From positions 4,468,501 to 4,532,500 of the forward strand of contig NZ_BQYI01000001.1 of the NCBI RefSeq assembly GCF_027923405.1: a stretch of 64,000 bases of DNA. The letters run 5' to 3'. Source of the DNA: Paenibacillus sp. YYML68. Its GTDB lineage: Bacteria > Bacillota > Bacilli > Paenibacillales > NBRC-103111. Below the pieces are notes generated by a model. The model had not been told where the DNA came from. It saw only the letters and a program-made list of their open reading frames with translations, and did no database searches. The stretch's first letter is position 1. Each line of letters opens with the position of its first letter. The position numbers and the translations under genes were made by a program. Below, in pieces: positions 10,566-18,135 of this stretch.

Positions 10566-11588
10566 TTATCCGAGCGCCTGCGCAAGCTGTACCATCAGCG
10601 GCAAGCCGATGAGTAGGTTGAACGGGAACGTGACGGCGAGCGCCATGCCGATGTAGACGGACGGATTCGCCTCCGGCACCGCCGTCCGCAGCGCAGCCGG
10701 CGCGGCGATGTAGGAGCCGCTGGCGGCCATGACGCCGAGCAGCGCCGCTCCACCGACGGACATGCCGCTCCAATGGCCGAGCAGCACGCCGATTGCCCCA
10801 AGCACAGGCGGCAGCAGCAGTGCGAGGCCGACGACGCGCAGCCCCTGCGCCTTCAGCTCGCCGAGACGCTCTCCTGCCTTGAGCCCCATGCCGAGCAGGA
10901 ACAGCATCAGGATGCTCGGGTACAGGTCGATGAACAGCGGCTTCGCGACCGGCAGCGCATTCTCTCCGGCAGCCATACCGATGACAAGACCACCTATGAG
11001 CAGCAGCACGCTTTGACCGAGCAGACCTTCACGCAGCACATGCCCCCATTTGACCGCGAGCAGTCCGGACAGACCGCCTGGTAAGACTCCGACCGCTTGC
11101 GTCGTACGCCGGGCGCCTTGCGACGCAGGTGCGGACTTCAGGATCGCGTACAGCAGCAGCGACGTTAGGATCGCTGGACTCTCCAGCAGCACGACCATGG
11201 CACTCATGTAGCCCTCGTAAGCCATGCCGAGCTCCTGCAGGTACGAGGCTGCAATGCCGAAGGTGACGATGCTGACAGAGCCGTACGTGGCCGCCGCCGC
11301 AATCGCGTCCGCCTGCTTGAAGCCGAAGGCACGGGCCGCCGCGAACACACCGAACGGGATGAGCACGCCAATGCCGATCGTGACCGCCGCCGGCTTCACC
11401 AGCTCATGGAGGCTGAAGTGGGCCAGCTCCATACCGCCCTTCAAGCCAATCGCGAGCAGCAGATAGATGCTGAGCGATTCCATCAGCGCCGGAGGAAATT
11501 TCAGATCCGACTTCCATGAGGCGGCCAGCAGCCCGAGCACGAACAGCAGCACCGCCGGTGATGTTAGATGTTGTACAATGAATTCCAT
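10566..11588 (-). CDS. SbtA-family sodium-dependent bicarbonate transporter
   Basis: This 340-residue hydrophobic protein has about ten membrane segments and matches the SbtA/DUF897 (SBT1) family. Examples are LLLAIGLKGGMELA near residue 45 and the mid-protein YEGYMSAMVVLLESPAILTSLLL, which corresponds to the conserved membrane region of cyanobacterial SbtA. The family co-imports Na+ and bicarbonate across the cytoplasmic membrane. The gene lies 55 bp behind an MpsC-like gene in what appears to be a two-gene operon. This makes a role in inorganic carbon supply for carboxylations more likely. The substrate is inferred from the family only; other anions remain possible. Confidence 0.83.
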   Translation of the reverse strand: MEFIVQHLTSPAVLLFVLGLLAASWKSDLKFPPALMESLSIYLLLAIGLKGGMELAHFSLHELVKPAAVTIGIGVLIPFGVFAAARAFGFKQADAIAAAATYGSVSIVTFGIAASYLQELGMAYEGYMSAMVVLLESPAILTSLLLYAILKSAPASQGARRTTQAVGVLPGGLSGLLAVKWGHVLREGLLGQSVLLLIGGLVIGMAAGENALPVAKPLFIDLYPSILMLFLLGMGLKAGERLGELKAQGLRVVGLALLLPPVLGAIGVLLGHWSGMSVGGAALLGVMAASGSYIAAPAALRTAVPEANPSVYIGMALAVTFPFNLLIGLPLMVQLAQALG

Positions 11589-11643
11589 CGTATGATCTCT
11601 CCCTTATTATCTACTCCTGCCGTTCCAGTTCCGCTCTCGTATT

Positions 11644-12015
11644 CTAGTTGGTGTGAGGCTCCTCCAGGCTGCCCGCCAGCATGAACACCAGCACGCGCTC
11701 CCCTGTCTTCGTACTGATGTCGGTATGCACGCTCACGACCTCGACACCGACCAGCTCCGCGACGATCTCCTTCAGCTGCTCCATCCCCGATTCGATCAGA
11801 TCTGCGCGAATGCGCTTGATCGACAGCAACCCTTCCCTGCTCTCCGCGAGCTTCTGCTCAGCCGGGGTCAATATCCCCTTCAGCAGCACGACGATCATGT
11901 TGCGCACGATGTCGGACTTCACCAGCAGCGGTCCCCTGCCCAGGTATTCCTTCTCCCACTGTGTGACGGCCCGGCTGATCTTGTCCTCCAGCGCACCCTT
12001 GCTTCCAACTGCCAC
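11644..12015 (-). CDS. MpsC-like (DUF2294) protein
   Basis: This 123-residue soluble protein starts at a GTG with AAGGAGG eight bases upstream. It resembles the DUF2294 family (MpsC), seen in the membrane-potential/inorganic-carbon uptake locus of Staphylococcus. Features include the segment KSDIVRNMIVVLLKGILTPAEQKL and a C-terminal ISTKTGERVLVFML strand pair. It is co-directional with and upstream of the SbtA-type permease. By analogy with SbtA-SbtB it could be an accessory or regulatory partner, but that is inference. Its biochemical role is unknown. Confidence 0.7.
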   Translation of the reverse strand: MAVGSKGALEDKISRAVTQWEKEYLGRGPLLVKSDIVRNMIVVLLKGILTPAEQKLAESREGLLSIKRIRADLIESGMEQLKEIVAELVGVEVVSVHTDISTKTGERVLVFMLAGSLEEPHTN

Positions 12016-12062
12016 TGCGATCTCCTCCTTGCGTTTTTTACTACCTTAACCTTTTAGCGCAC

Positions 12063-12115
12063 AAAAAAACGGCATATTTTCTCGACGGTAACAGCACCGT
12101 CAAAAAAACATACCG
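12063..12115 (-). terminator. Leader terminator upstream of the mpsC-like gene
   Basis: On the minus strand a long stem (CGGTATG... pairing with ...CATGCCG-type bases, and an inner GACGGTGCTG/TTACCGTC hairpin) is followed by seven T. It stands about 50 bp before the MpsC-like start and after a structured leader. This placement suggests attenuation and not simple termination of an upstream gene, because none precedes it on this strand. Confidence 0.75.
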
Positions 12116-12251
12116 ATTTATTTCAGGCTTAGGCCGACAGTCCCGGTACCTGATGCCCCTTCATCCGAGACGAATACACGATTCGAATGGCTGCTGAAGC
12201 GGTCCCCTGTCAACATGCTCCTATGAAATCTTACGGAAATTTCTTTACATA
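12116..12251 (-). promoter_or_regulatory. Structured 5' leader of unknown class
   Basis: Between the promoter at 12252-12280 and the terminator, about 135 nt can fold. GACAG (minus strand, near 12208-12212) pairs with CTGTC (near 12135-12139), and inside this CTTCA pairs with TGAAG and CGAAT with ATTCG. I could not match it to a riboswitch class that I can recall in sequence detail. The architecture (promoter, folded domain, intrinsic terminator, two-gene operon) is that of a riboswitch or attenuator. Confidence 0.5.
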
Positions 12252-12280
12252 TTATTATCAGAAGTACAGTCGAAAGTCAA
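12252..12280 (-). promoter_or_regulatory. Promoter of the mpsC-sbtA unit
   Basis: On the minus strand TTGACT and TAATAA are separated by 17 bases. It lies about 235 bp before the MpsC-like start codon. Further upstream, 12300-12550 holds no gene that I can support. A second promoter-like pair (TTGAAT, 18 bp, TATACT, about 12503-12532) points the same way. Confidence 0.65.
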
Positions 12281-12550
12281 TAAAAAGTTTTAAAGTAGCA
12301 CATACTTTTTGAACGAATTGTTAAAGCGGCTCGCCCACTTCATATAAGCTTTGAACCTTTCTAATCCAGGGATGACCCTTCCCCCGTATAGTGGAAATGC
12401 ACTGACTCCATTCGCAGAGGTGAATCCATCGTGACTTGTAACCGGCTACACTGGACTCGATTAGCTGCGCTTCTCTTCATCACCGTTCTACACGGTTATC
12501 ACCTCAAGATCAGTATACCACAAAACAATAGATAGATTCAATAAAACTAA

Positions 12551-13786
12551 CGCAAGCTATTCGCAGATGGCGACTTACATCCCCATAGCTCAAGCAAGGG
12601 GGTTTACGTCGCAGACTATAAAGCTTGCCATAACCGAAGCGGAGGCTGGAGTGCCGATACGTTCCCGAACGGGGAGACGGAGGCCGCCTCGATCGAGCGC
12701 TACCTTCAATTCACAGGCTATACGAGCCTCTATCATACTGTGGAGATTAACGGCTATCTGTTCGTCTTCCTCGGCTCTGAGCGCTACCGACAATCCGGCC
12801 ACGAGCTTGGAGAGTACGCGTACTTGTCAACGGAGCATCTGCAATGGCTGAAGCAGACGCTGGAGGGGAAGGTGGCGAAGGCGGAGGCCGAGGCGACTGT
12901 AAGGGAGAACGAGATCGAGGCCGCGGAGGTGAAGGCGATCGCGTCGGCGGCGGGGACCGAGGCGACTGTGAGGGAGACCGAGATCGAGGCCGCGGAGGTA
13001 AAGGCGATCGCGTCGGCGGCGGGGACCGAGGCGACTGTGAGGGAGACCGAAATCGAGGCCGCGGAGGTGAAGGCGATCGCGTCGGCGGCGGGGACCGAGG
13101 CGACTGTGAGGGAGACCGAGATCGAGGCCGCGGAGGTGAAGGCGATCGCGTCGGCGGCGGGGACCGAGGCGACTGTGAGGGAGACCGAGATCGAGGCCGC
13201 GGAGGTGAAGGCGATCGCGTCGGCGGCGGGGACCGAGGCGACTGTGAGGGAGACCGAGATCGAGGCCGCGGAGGTGAAGGCGATCGCGTCGGCGGCGGGG
13301 ACCGAGGCGACTGTGAGGGAGACCGAGATCGAGGCCGCGGAGGTGAAGGCGATCGCGTCGGCGGCGGGGACCGAGGCAAAGGAGGCGATGACGAACGGCA
13401 AGCCCTTCTTTGTCTTCCTGCATCAGCCGCTGCCAGGCACGGTATCGGGCTCACGGGTATGCTGTGCCCAGCACGTCGCTCAGCACGAGGAGCTGAAGCG
13501 CATATTGGCTGCATACCCGCAGGCGGTGATCTTCTCGGGGCATACACACTGGGAGCTGAAGCTGCCGCATACGCTCGTCCGTGACAGCTTCACGATGGTC
13601 AACTCGTCGTCCGTGAGCCACGTGTGGAACGATGATGGGCAGGGCGGTGAACGAGAACTGCCGCCTGAGGAGAGCGAGGGGCTGTTCGTCGACGTCTTTG
13701 ACGACCGGATCGAGATCAAAGGCCGCGATTTCTACCGTCAGCGGTGGATACCCGAGGCACGATTCATCGTGCCTGTGGGGCTTTAG
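12551..13786 (+). pseudogene. 5'-truncated metallophosphoesterase with in-frame 69-bp repeats
   Basis: An open frame runs from just after a TAA at 12548 to a TAG at 13784-13786. The readable part starts inside the family: WSADTFPNGETEAASIERYL, then GYLFVFLGSERYRQS. It continues after the repeats with KPFFVFLHQPLPGTVSG, the metal-binding FSGHTHWELKLPH and NSSSVSHVW. The usual N-terminal third, with the DxH, GDxxD and GNHD/E metal ligands, is missing, and no ATG, GTG or TTG occurs in frame before a GTG at 12740. I therefore call a truncated, probably inactive calcineurin-like phosphoesterase gene. Seven copies of a 23-residue Glu/Ala-rich unit interrupt it between the helix ending WLKQTLE and KPFFVF. 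Confidence 0.75.
12890..13372 (+). repeat. Tandem repeat, 7 x 69 bp, coding
   Basis: Seven head-to-tail copies of 69 bp encode a 23-residue unit starting ATVRETEIEAAEVKAI. Copies 2-7 are nearly identical; the first differs at few bases (ATVRENEIEA). The near identity implies recent amplification by slippage or unequal exchange. The unit would form a charged helix or coiled coil. Because it has no stops, several other frames are open too, and those are artefacts. Confidence 0.95.
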
Positions 13787-15041
13787 CGCACGCTTCGTGC
13801 GCTATCGGGCCCGCCGCCTCGCCGCGTGCGGCCTTAGCGCACGCTTCGTGCGCTATTCGGCCCGACGCCGCGCACGGCGCCTAGCCGCGTGCGGCCTTAG
13901 CGCACGCTTCGTGCGCTATCGGGCCCGCCGCCGCGCACGGCGCCTAGCCGCGTGCGGCCTTAGCGCACGCTTCGTGCGCTATCGGGCCCGCCGCCGCGCA
14001 CGGCGCCTCGCCGCGTGCGGCCTTAGCGCACGCTTCGTGCGCTATCGGGCCCGCCGCCGCGCATCGCGCCTCGCCGCGTGCGGCCTTAGCGCACGCTTCG
14101 TGCGCTATCGGGCCCGCCGCCGCGCACCGCGCCTCGTCGCGTGCGGCCTTAGCGCACGCTTCGTGCGCTATTCGGCCCGACGCCGCGCACGGCGCCTAGC
14201 CGCGTGCGGCCTTAGCGCACGCTTCGTGCGCTATCGGGCCCGCCGCCGCGCACGGCGCCTAGCCGCGTGCGGCCTTAGCGCACGCTTCGTGCGCTATCGG
14301 GCCCGCCGCCGCGCACGGCGCCTAGCCGCGTGCGGCCTTAGCGCACGCTTCGTGCGCTATCGGGCCCGCCGCCGCGCACGGCGCCTCGCCGCGTGCGGCC
14401 TTAGCGCACGCTTCGTGCGCTATCGGGCCCGCCGCCGCGCATCGCGCCTCGCCGCGTGCGGCCTTAGCGCACGCTTCGTGCGCTATCGGGCCCGCCGCCG
14501 CGCACCGCGCCTCACCGCGTGCGGCCTTAGCGCACGCTTCGTGCGCTATCAGGCCCGCCGCCGCGCACCGCGCCTAGCCGCGTGCGGCCTTAGCGCACGC
14601 TTCGTGCGCTATCGGGCCCGCCGCCGCGCACCGCGCCTCGCCGCGTGCGGCCTTAGCGCACGCTTCGTGCGCTATTCGGCCCGCCGCCGCGCACCGCGCC
14701 TCGCCGCGTGCGGCCTTAGCGCACGCTTCGTGCGCTATCGGGCCCGCCGCCGCGCACGGCGCCTCGCCGCGTGCGGCCTTAGCGCACGCTTCGTGCGCTA
14801 TCGGGCCCGCCGCCGCGCACCGCGCCTCACCGCGTGCGGCTTTAGCGCACGCTTCGTGCGCTATTCGGCCCGCCGCCGCGCACCGCGCCTCGTCGCGTGC
14901 GGCCTTAGCGCACGCTTCGTGCGCTATCGGGCCCGGCGCCGCGCACCGCGCCTCGCCGCGTGCGGCCTTAGCGCACGCTTCGTGCGCTATCGGGCCCGGC
15001 GCCGCGCACCGCGCCTCGCCGCGTGCGGCCTTAGCGCACGC
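13784..15041. repeat. Array of twenty 63-bp hairpin repeats (array 1)
   Basis: Twenty copies, mostly 63 bp, run from the stop codon of the metallophosphoesterase remnant to the rplT terminator. Each carries the palindrome with arms TAGCGCACG and CGTGCGCTA around CTT, followed by a GC-rich part of the type GGGCCCGCCGCCGCGCAC. The first unit is 12 bp shorter and the last is cut after the first arm. Variants at the same positions recur as blocks (copies 2-6 and 7-12), which indicates block duplication. The array fills the space between convergent genes. It is not a CRISPR array, as there are no unique spacers. The 497-codon open frame through it is a by-product of a period divisible by three. 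Confidence 0.93.
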
Positions 15042-15058
15042 CCCCCCTCCAACCGCAC

Positions 15059-15105
15059 AAAAAAACCTTGCCAGCAAGCGCCATCGGCGCTTCTAACAAG
15101 GTTTT
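15059..15105 (-). terminator. Terminator of the infC-rpmI-rplT operon
   Basis: On the minus strand AAAACCTTG pairs with CAAGGTTTT, with an inner GCGCC/GGCGC stem, followed by a run of T. It lies just after rplT. Confidence 0.85.
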
Positions 15106-15121
15106 CCTCTATTGATCGCTA

Positions 15122-15481
15122 TTAAGCGTTCACTTTTTCCTTTGCTGTTGCAGCCAGCGTGTTGAACGAGTTGATATCGTTCACAGCCAGGTCAGCCAGC
15201 ATCTTGCGGTTCACTTCAACGCCCGCAAGCTTCAGGCCGTGCATCAGCTTGCTGTAGGACAAGCCGTTCTGACGAGCAGCCGCGTTGATCCGTACGATCC
15301 ACAGCTTGCGGAAGTCGCGCTTCTTCTGGCGACGGTCGCGGTATGCGTACATCAGGGACTTCATGACCTGCTCTTTAGCTGTTTTAAATAATCTATGCTT
15401 CGAACCGAAATAACCTTTAGCAAGCTTCAAAATTTTCTTACGACGACGAGTGCGGATAAAGCCGCCCTTAACTCTTGCCAT
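15122..15481 (-). CDS. rplT: 50S ribosomal protein L20
   Basis: This 119-residue basic protein binds 23S rRNA early in large-subunit assembly. In Bacillales it also represses its own operon by binding the leader. The N-terminus [20 protein letters not shown] and the C-terminal domain are complete and of standard length. It is third in the infC-rpmI-rplT operon, 54 bp behind rpmI, and is followed by an intrinsic terminator. Confidence 0.99.
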   Translation of the reverse strand: MARVKGGFIRTRRRKKILKLAKGYFGSKHRLFKTAKEQVMKSLMYAYRDRRQKKRDFRKLWIVRINAAARQNGLSYSKLMHGLKLAGVEVNRKMLADLAVNDINSFNTLAATAKEKVNA

Positions 15482-15535
15482 GACGATCTACCTCCAGAAT
15501 GTATAAATATTAGATGGGCCCGTTGTGCTTACTTA

Positions 15536-15736
15536 TTACTTAATGTTGGACAGCTGCTGCTTCAAGCGTCTTACGTCGCCCGGAGCCATAACCGGATTCG
15601 TAGCCAGAACACGCTTCTGACGGCCGGATTTGCCGGAGAGCAGGTGGTTTTTGTACGCCTTGTAGCGCATAACTTTACCTGTACCTGTAATCTTGAAGCG
15701 GCCTTTCAGGCTGCTGTGAGTTTTCATTTTTGGCAT
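15536..15736 (-). CDS. rpmI: 50S ribosomal protein L35
   Basis: This is a 66-residue basic ribosomal protein with the family start MPKMKTHSSLKGRFKITGTG. It is complete, lies 26 bp behind infC, and has a GAGGAAC ribosome site. Confidence 0.99.
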   Translation of the reverse strand: MPKMKTHSSLKGRFKITGTGKVMRYKAYKNHLLSGKSGRQKRVLATNPVMAPGDVRRLKQQLSNIK

Positions 15737-15762
15737 GGGATGTTCCTCCTTAAAGAGTAAGT

Positions 15763-16278
15763 TTACTGCTGTTGCTTTGGAGCCAGGATCATGATCATGC
15801 TTCGGCCTTCCAGCTTCGGCCTACGCTCGATGATGCACAGCTCTTCAACCTCAGCTGCCATGCGCTCGAGTTGACGCTGTCCGATCTGGGCGTGAGCAAT
15901 TTCGCGTCCGCGGAAGCGTACGCTCAGCTTCACTTTATCGCCATCGTTCAAGAACTTCACGACATTGCGCAGCTTTGTTTGGAAATCGTGCTCATCAATG
16001 GTTGCACTCAGGCGAATTTCCTTCAGCTCGACGATCTTCTGATTCTTACGGGCTTCCTTCTCTTTCTTCTGCATCTCATAACGATACTTCCCGTAGTCCA
16101 TCACCCGGCAAACCGGAGGCTTAGCGGTAGGAGCGACATTGACGAGGTCCAAATTCAAGTCCTGCGCCAGCTGAAGCGCCTCGCGAATCGGCTTGATGCC
16201 GAGCTGCTCACCGTCTGCGCCAATCAATCGAACTTCTCTCGCCCGAATTTCATCATTAATCATGTAATCTGTACTGAT
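15763..16278 (-). CDS. infC: Translation initiation factor IF-3 (AUC start)
   Basis: IF-3 binds the 30S subunit and checks start-codon pairing. Both domains are present: an N-terminal half (INDEIRAREVRLIGADGEQL), a linker (EMQKKEKEARKNQKI) and a C-terminal half ending LEGRSMIMILAPKQQQ. I place the start at an ATC at 16278. GGAGGTGG lies six bases before it, and the resulting ISTDYMINDEIRAREVR aligns with IF-3 proteins that use AUU/AUC starts. The next ATG (16263) has no ribosome site, and the upstream ATG at 16389 lies in the leader. A non-standard start lets IF-3 limit its own synthesis, as is known for this gene. Confidence 0.93.
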   Translation of the reverse strand: MSTDYMINDEIRAREVRLIGADGEQLGIKPIREALQLAQDLNLDLVNVAPTAKPPVCRVMDYGKYRYEMQKKEKEARKNQKIVELKEIRLSATIDEHDFQTKLRNVVKFLNDGDKVKLSVRFRGREIAHAQIGQRQLERMAAEVEELCIIERRPKLEGRSMIMILAPKQQQ

Positions 16279-16526
16279 AGCCTGCCACCTCCAAAGTGAT
16301 TGTACCAAGACAAAGAATAAACGGCTCCGCGCACCAAGTAGGTCCGCGAAGACAGCGCCGCTTAACAAAAATAAAAGACGCGGGCACAAGCGCCCACGTC
16401 TATGAGGTCAAAATGGGATCGCAGCTTATGTAAGCGGTCGATCTGCCAAAGCCTTCACATTCAGTCAATAACCAGCCAACAAAGTCGGACAGGTGAGAAG
16501 CGGGCGCTTCTTCTTTGCACCCGAAT
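16279..16526 (-). promoter_or_regulatory. L20-type leader with attenuator of infC-rpmI-rplT
   Basis: About 240 nt of untranslated RNA precede infC. A hairpin at 16376-16401 (AGACG..GGGCGC with its complement) followed by TTTATTTTT on the minus strand is an intrinsic terminator. A GC-rich fold lies between it and infC. In related bacteria L20 binds such a leader to cause premature termination. I infer the same here from position and structure. Confidence 0.75.
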
Positions 16527-16556
16527 AATATATCACACCCGACTCAACCCTGTCAA
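16527..16556 (-). promoter_or_regulatory. infC operon promoter
   Basis: On the minus strand a perfect TTGACA is followed 18 bases later by TATATT. This places the start of the leader near 16520. Confidence 0.75.
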
Positions 16557-16585
16557 CCGAATTCACAAACCCATTCAGCCATCCA

Positions 16586-17821
16586 CTATCCCGCCTGCTT
16601 ACTCTGCACTTCCTCAAGCCGGATCACACGCGTATGCTCCGTATGGCTCCACTGCTTGTTGTTCTGCGTGAAGAAAGCATAGAACGTGATCGGCCACCAG
16701 GAGAACAGGTACACCGGGAACGTGATCAAATATTTGTACGTCTTCAGCGGCGCCTTCTCCAGCACGAGCGCGACGATGAACTGTCCGTAGGACAGCACCG
16801 AGAACAAGGCGAAGAAGAACGGTGACAGCTCATACAGCGAGCTGAACTTCTCTACACCCGGCAGCATAATGTTCAGCCACAGCACGATGGTCAGAATGGA
16901 GCCGACAAATACGTTATATACGTTCAGCGCGTACACCGCTGTATCAATCTTCGCCCAGCTGCCTTCCTTAATCCCCGACCAGAACAGCGGCAGGAAGTAA
17001 CGTCTTGCGACATCGAAGTGTCCCTGCATCCAGCGCAGACGCTGGCGGGCCGACGCCTTGAACGTCAGCGGCTTCTCGTCGTACACCTTCGCGTCGTAGT
17101 TGAACGTCGGATTCACACCGCGCATGACGCAGCGCATCGTGAACTCCAGATCCTCGACGAGGCTCGTTGCGCCCCAGCCCATTTCCTTAAGCAGCTTCGT
17201 CTCGAAGCACATCCCTGTGCCGCCAAGATAGTTGGCCAGACCCAGATTCGTGCGCGGCAGCTGCCATAGACGGTTGCAATACCAATACGTAACGGCATAA
17301 GCCGCTGTAATCCAGGAATCGTGCGGATTCTTCGTATCCAAATAAGCTTGGATGACCTTCGAGCCGTTGCACAGGTCGTCGTTCATATGCTGCAAGTAAT
17401 CCGGATTGACCAGATTATCGGCGTCGAACATCACGATCGCGTCGTATTGACGCGGCATCTTCCACAGCTCCTTAAGCATCCACTCGATCGCATAGCCCTT
17501 GCCCCGCAGCTTCAGATTGCTGCGTTCGCAGGCGTGAACACCCATATCGCGCGCGATCTGGGCCGTGTTGTCCGAGCAGTTATCGCAAATGACGAAAATA
17601 TCGTACAGCTCCTTCGGATAATCGAGCGTCTTCAGGTTCTCGATCAGCGCTCCGACGACCTGCTCCTCGTTATGTGCAGCAACGAGTACCGCGAACGACT
17701 TCTGCGGTGCGTGCTTCTGCTTACCTTTGCGCCTATACCAACCGAAAAACGTTAGAAGCAGCTGATAGCCTCCGGTAACGGCCAAAAAAATCTGGAGGCC
17801 TAACAGGATACTGTCCAACAT
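16586..17821 (-). CDS. Membrane glycosyltransferase, family GT2
   Basis: The start at 17821 follows GGGGGA and opens with a membrane anchor (MLDSILLGLQIFLAVTGGYQ); an in-frame ATG at 17914 has no such site. The 411-residue protein has a GT-A domain with VAAHNEEQVVGALIENLK, a DxD (VMFDADNLV), LVEDLEF, and the processive-type RQRLRWMQGHFDVARR. Three or four C-terminal membrane helices follow. This is the CESA-like layout of enzymes that extend polysaccharides or glycosylate lipids at the inner face of the membrane. The sugar and acceptor cannot be told. It lies beside other envelope sugar enzymes. Confidence 0.85.
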   Translation of the reverse strand: MLDSILLGLQIFLAVTGGYQLLLTFFGWYRRKGKQKHAPQKSFAVLVAAHNEEQVVGALIENLKTLDYPKELYDIFVICDNCSDNTAQIARDMGVHACERSNLKLRGKGYAIEWMLKELWKMPRQYDAIVMFDADNLVNPDYLQHMNDDLCNGSKVIQAYLDTKNPHDSWITAAYAVTYWYCNRLWQLPRTNLGLANYLGGTGMCFETKLLKEMGWGATSLVEDLEFTMRCVMRGVNPTFNYDAKVYDEKPLTFKASARQRLRWMQGHFDVARRYFLPLFWSGIKEGSWAKIDTAVYALNVYNVFVGSILTIVLWLNIMLPGVEKFSSLYELSPFFFALFSVLSYGQFIVALVLEKAPLKTYKYLITFPVYLFSWWPITFYAFFTQNNKQWSHTEHTRVIRLEEVQSKQAG

Positions 17822-18135
17822 GAAACATCCCCCTTTTGTATGTACCCCTTTTGTAGTTCCTTTGTACAGCGTTGTCTCTATTCTCTTGCTGTTACAGCCA
17901 TTCGATGGCGGCAATTGGAATTGCGTCCGTCGCCGAATATGATTTTCCTCTCTTTAACCTGATTTGTCAAAAGCTTAAACAGCCTGATTCCGTCAGATCC
18001 TAGTTAATTCGGTGAGAAACGGGCGCAATTGTGCCCAGACTCTTTGCCACACAGCTATTACGTCTTATTTTCATCGTTTTTCAAATATTTTATAAGTTCA
18101 TTCGTGAATATCGTCTGAACGATTGCGGCACAGCG

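Noticed and set aside
12130..12520. A third T-box or a cyclic-di-AMP riboswitch before mpsC
   Set aside because: GGTACCGGG resembles part of a T-box, but the full motif and a specifier loop are missing; the remembered core of the cyclic-di-AMP class is not there on either strand.
12747..13547. Long antisense frames over the 69-bp repeats
   Set aside because: By-product of a stop-free repeat; the forward frame is the one matching metallophosphoesterase on both sides.
13632..15125. A 497-codon open frame through array 1 and similar frames on the other strand
   Set aside because: They exist because the repeat period is a multiple of three and the unit lacks stops. There is no ribosome site or start at a sensible place, and the frames run across the palindromes.
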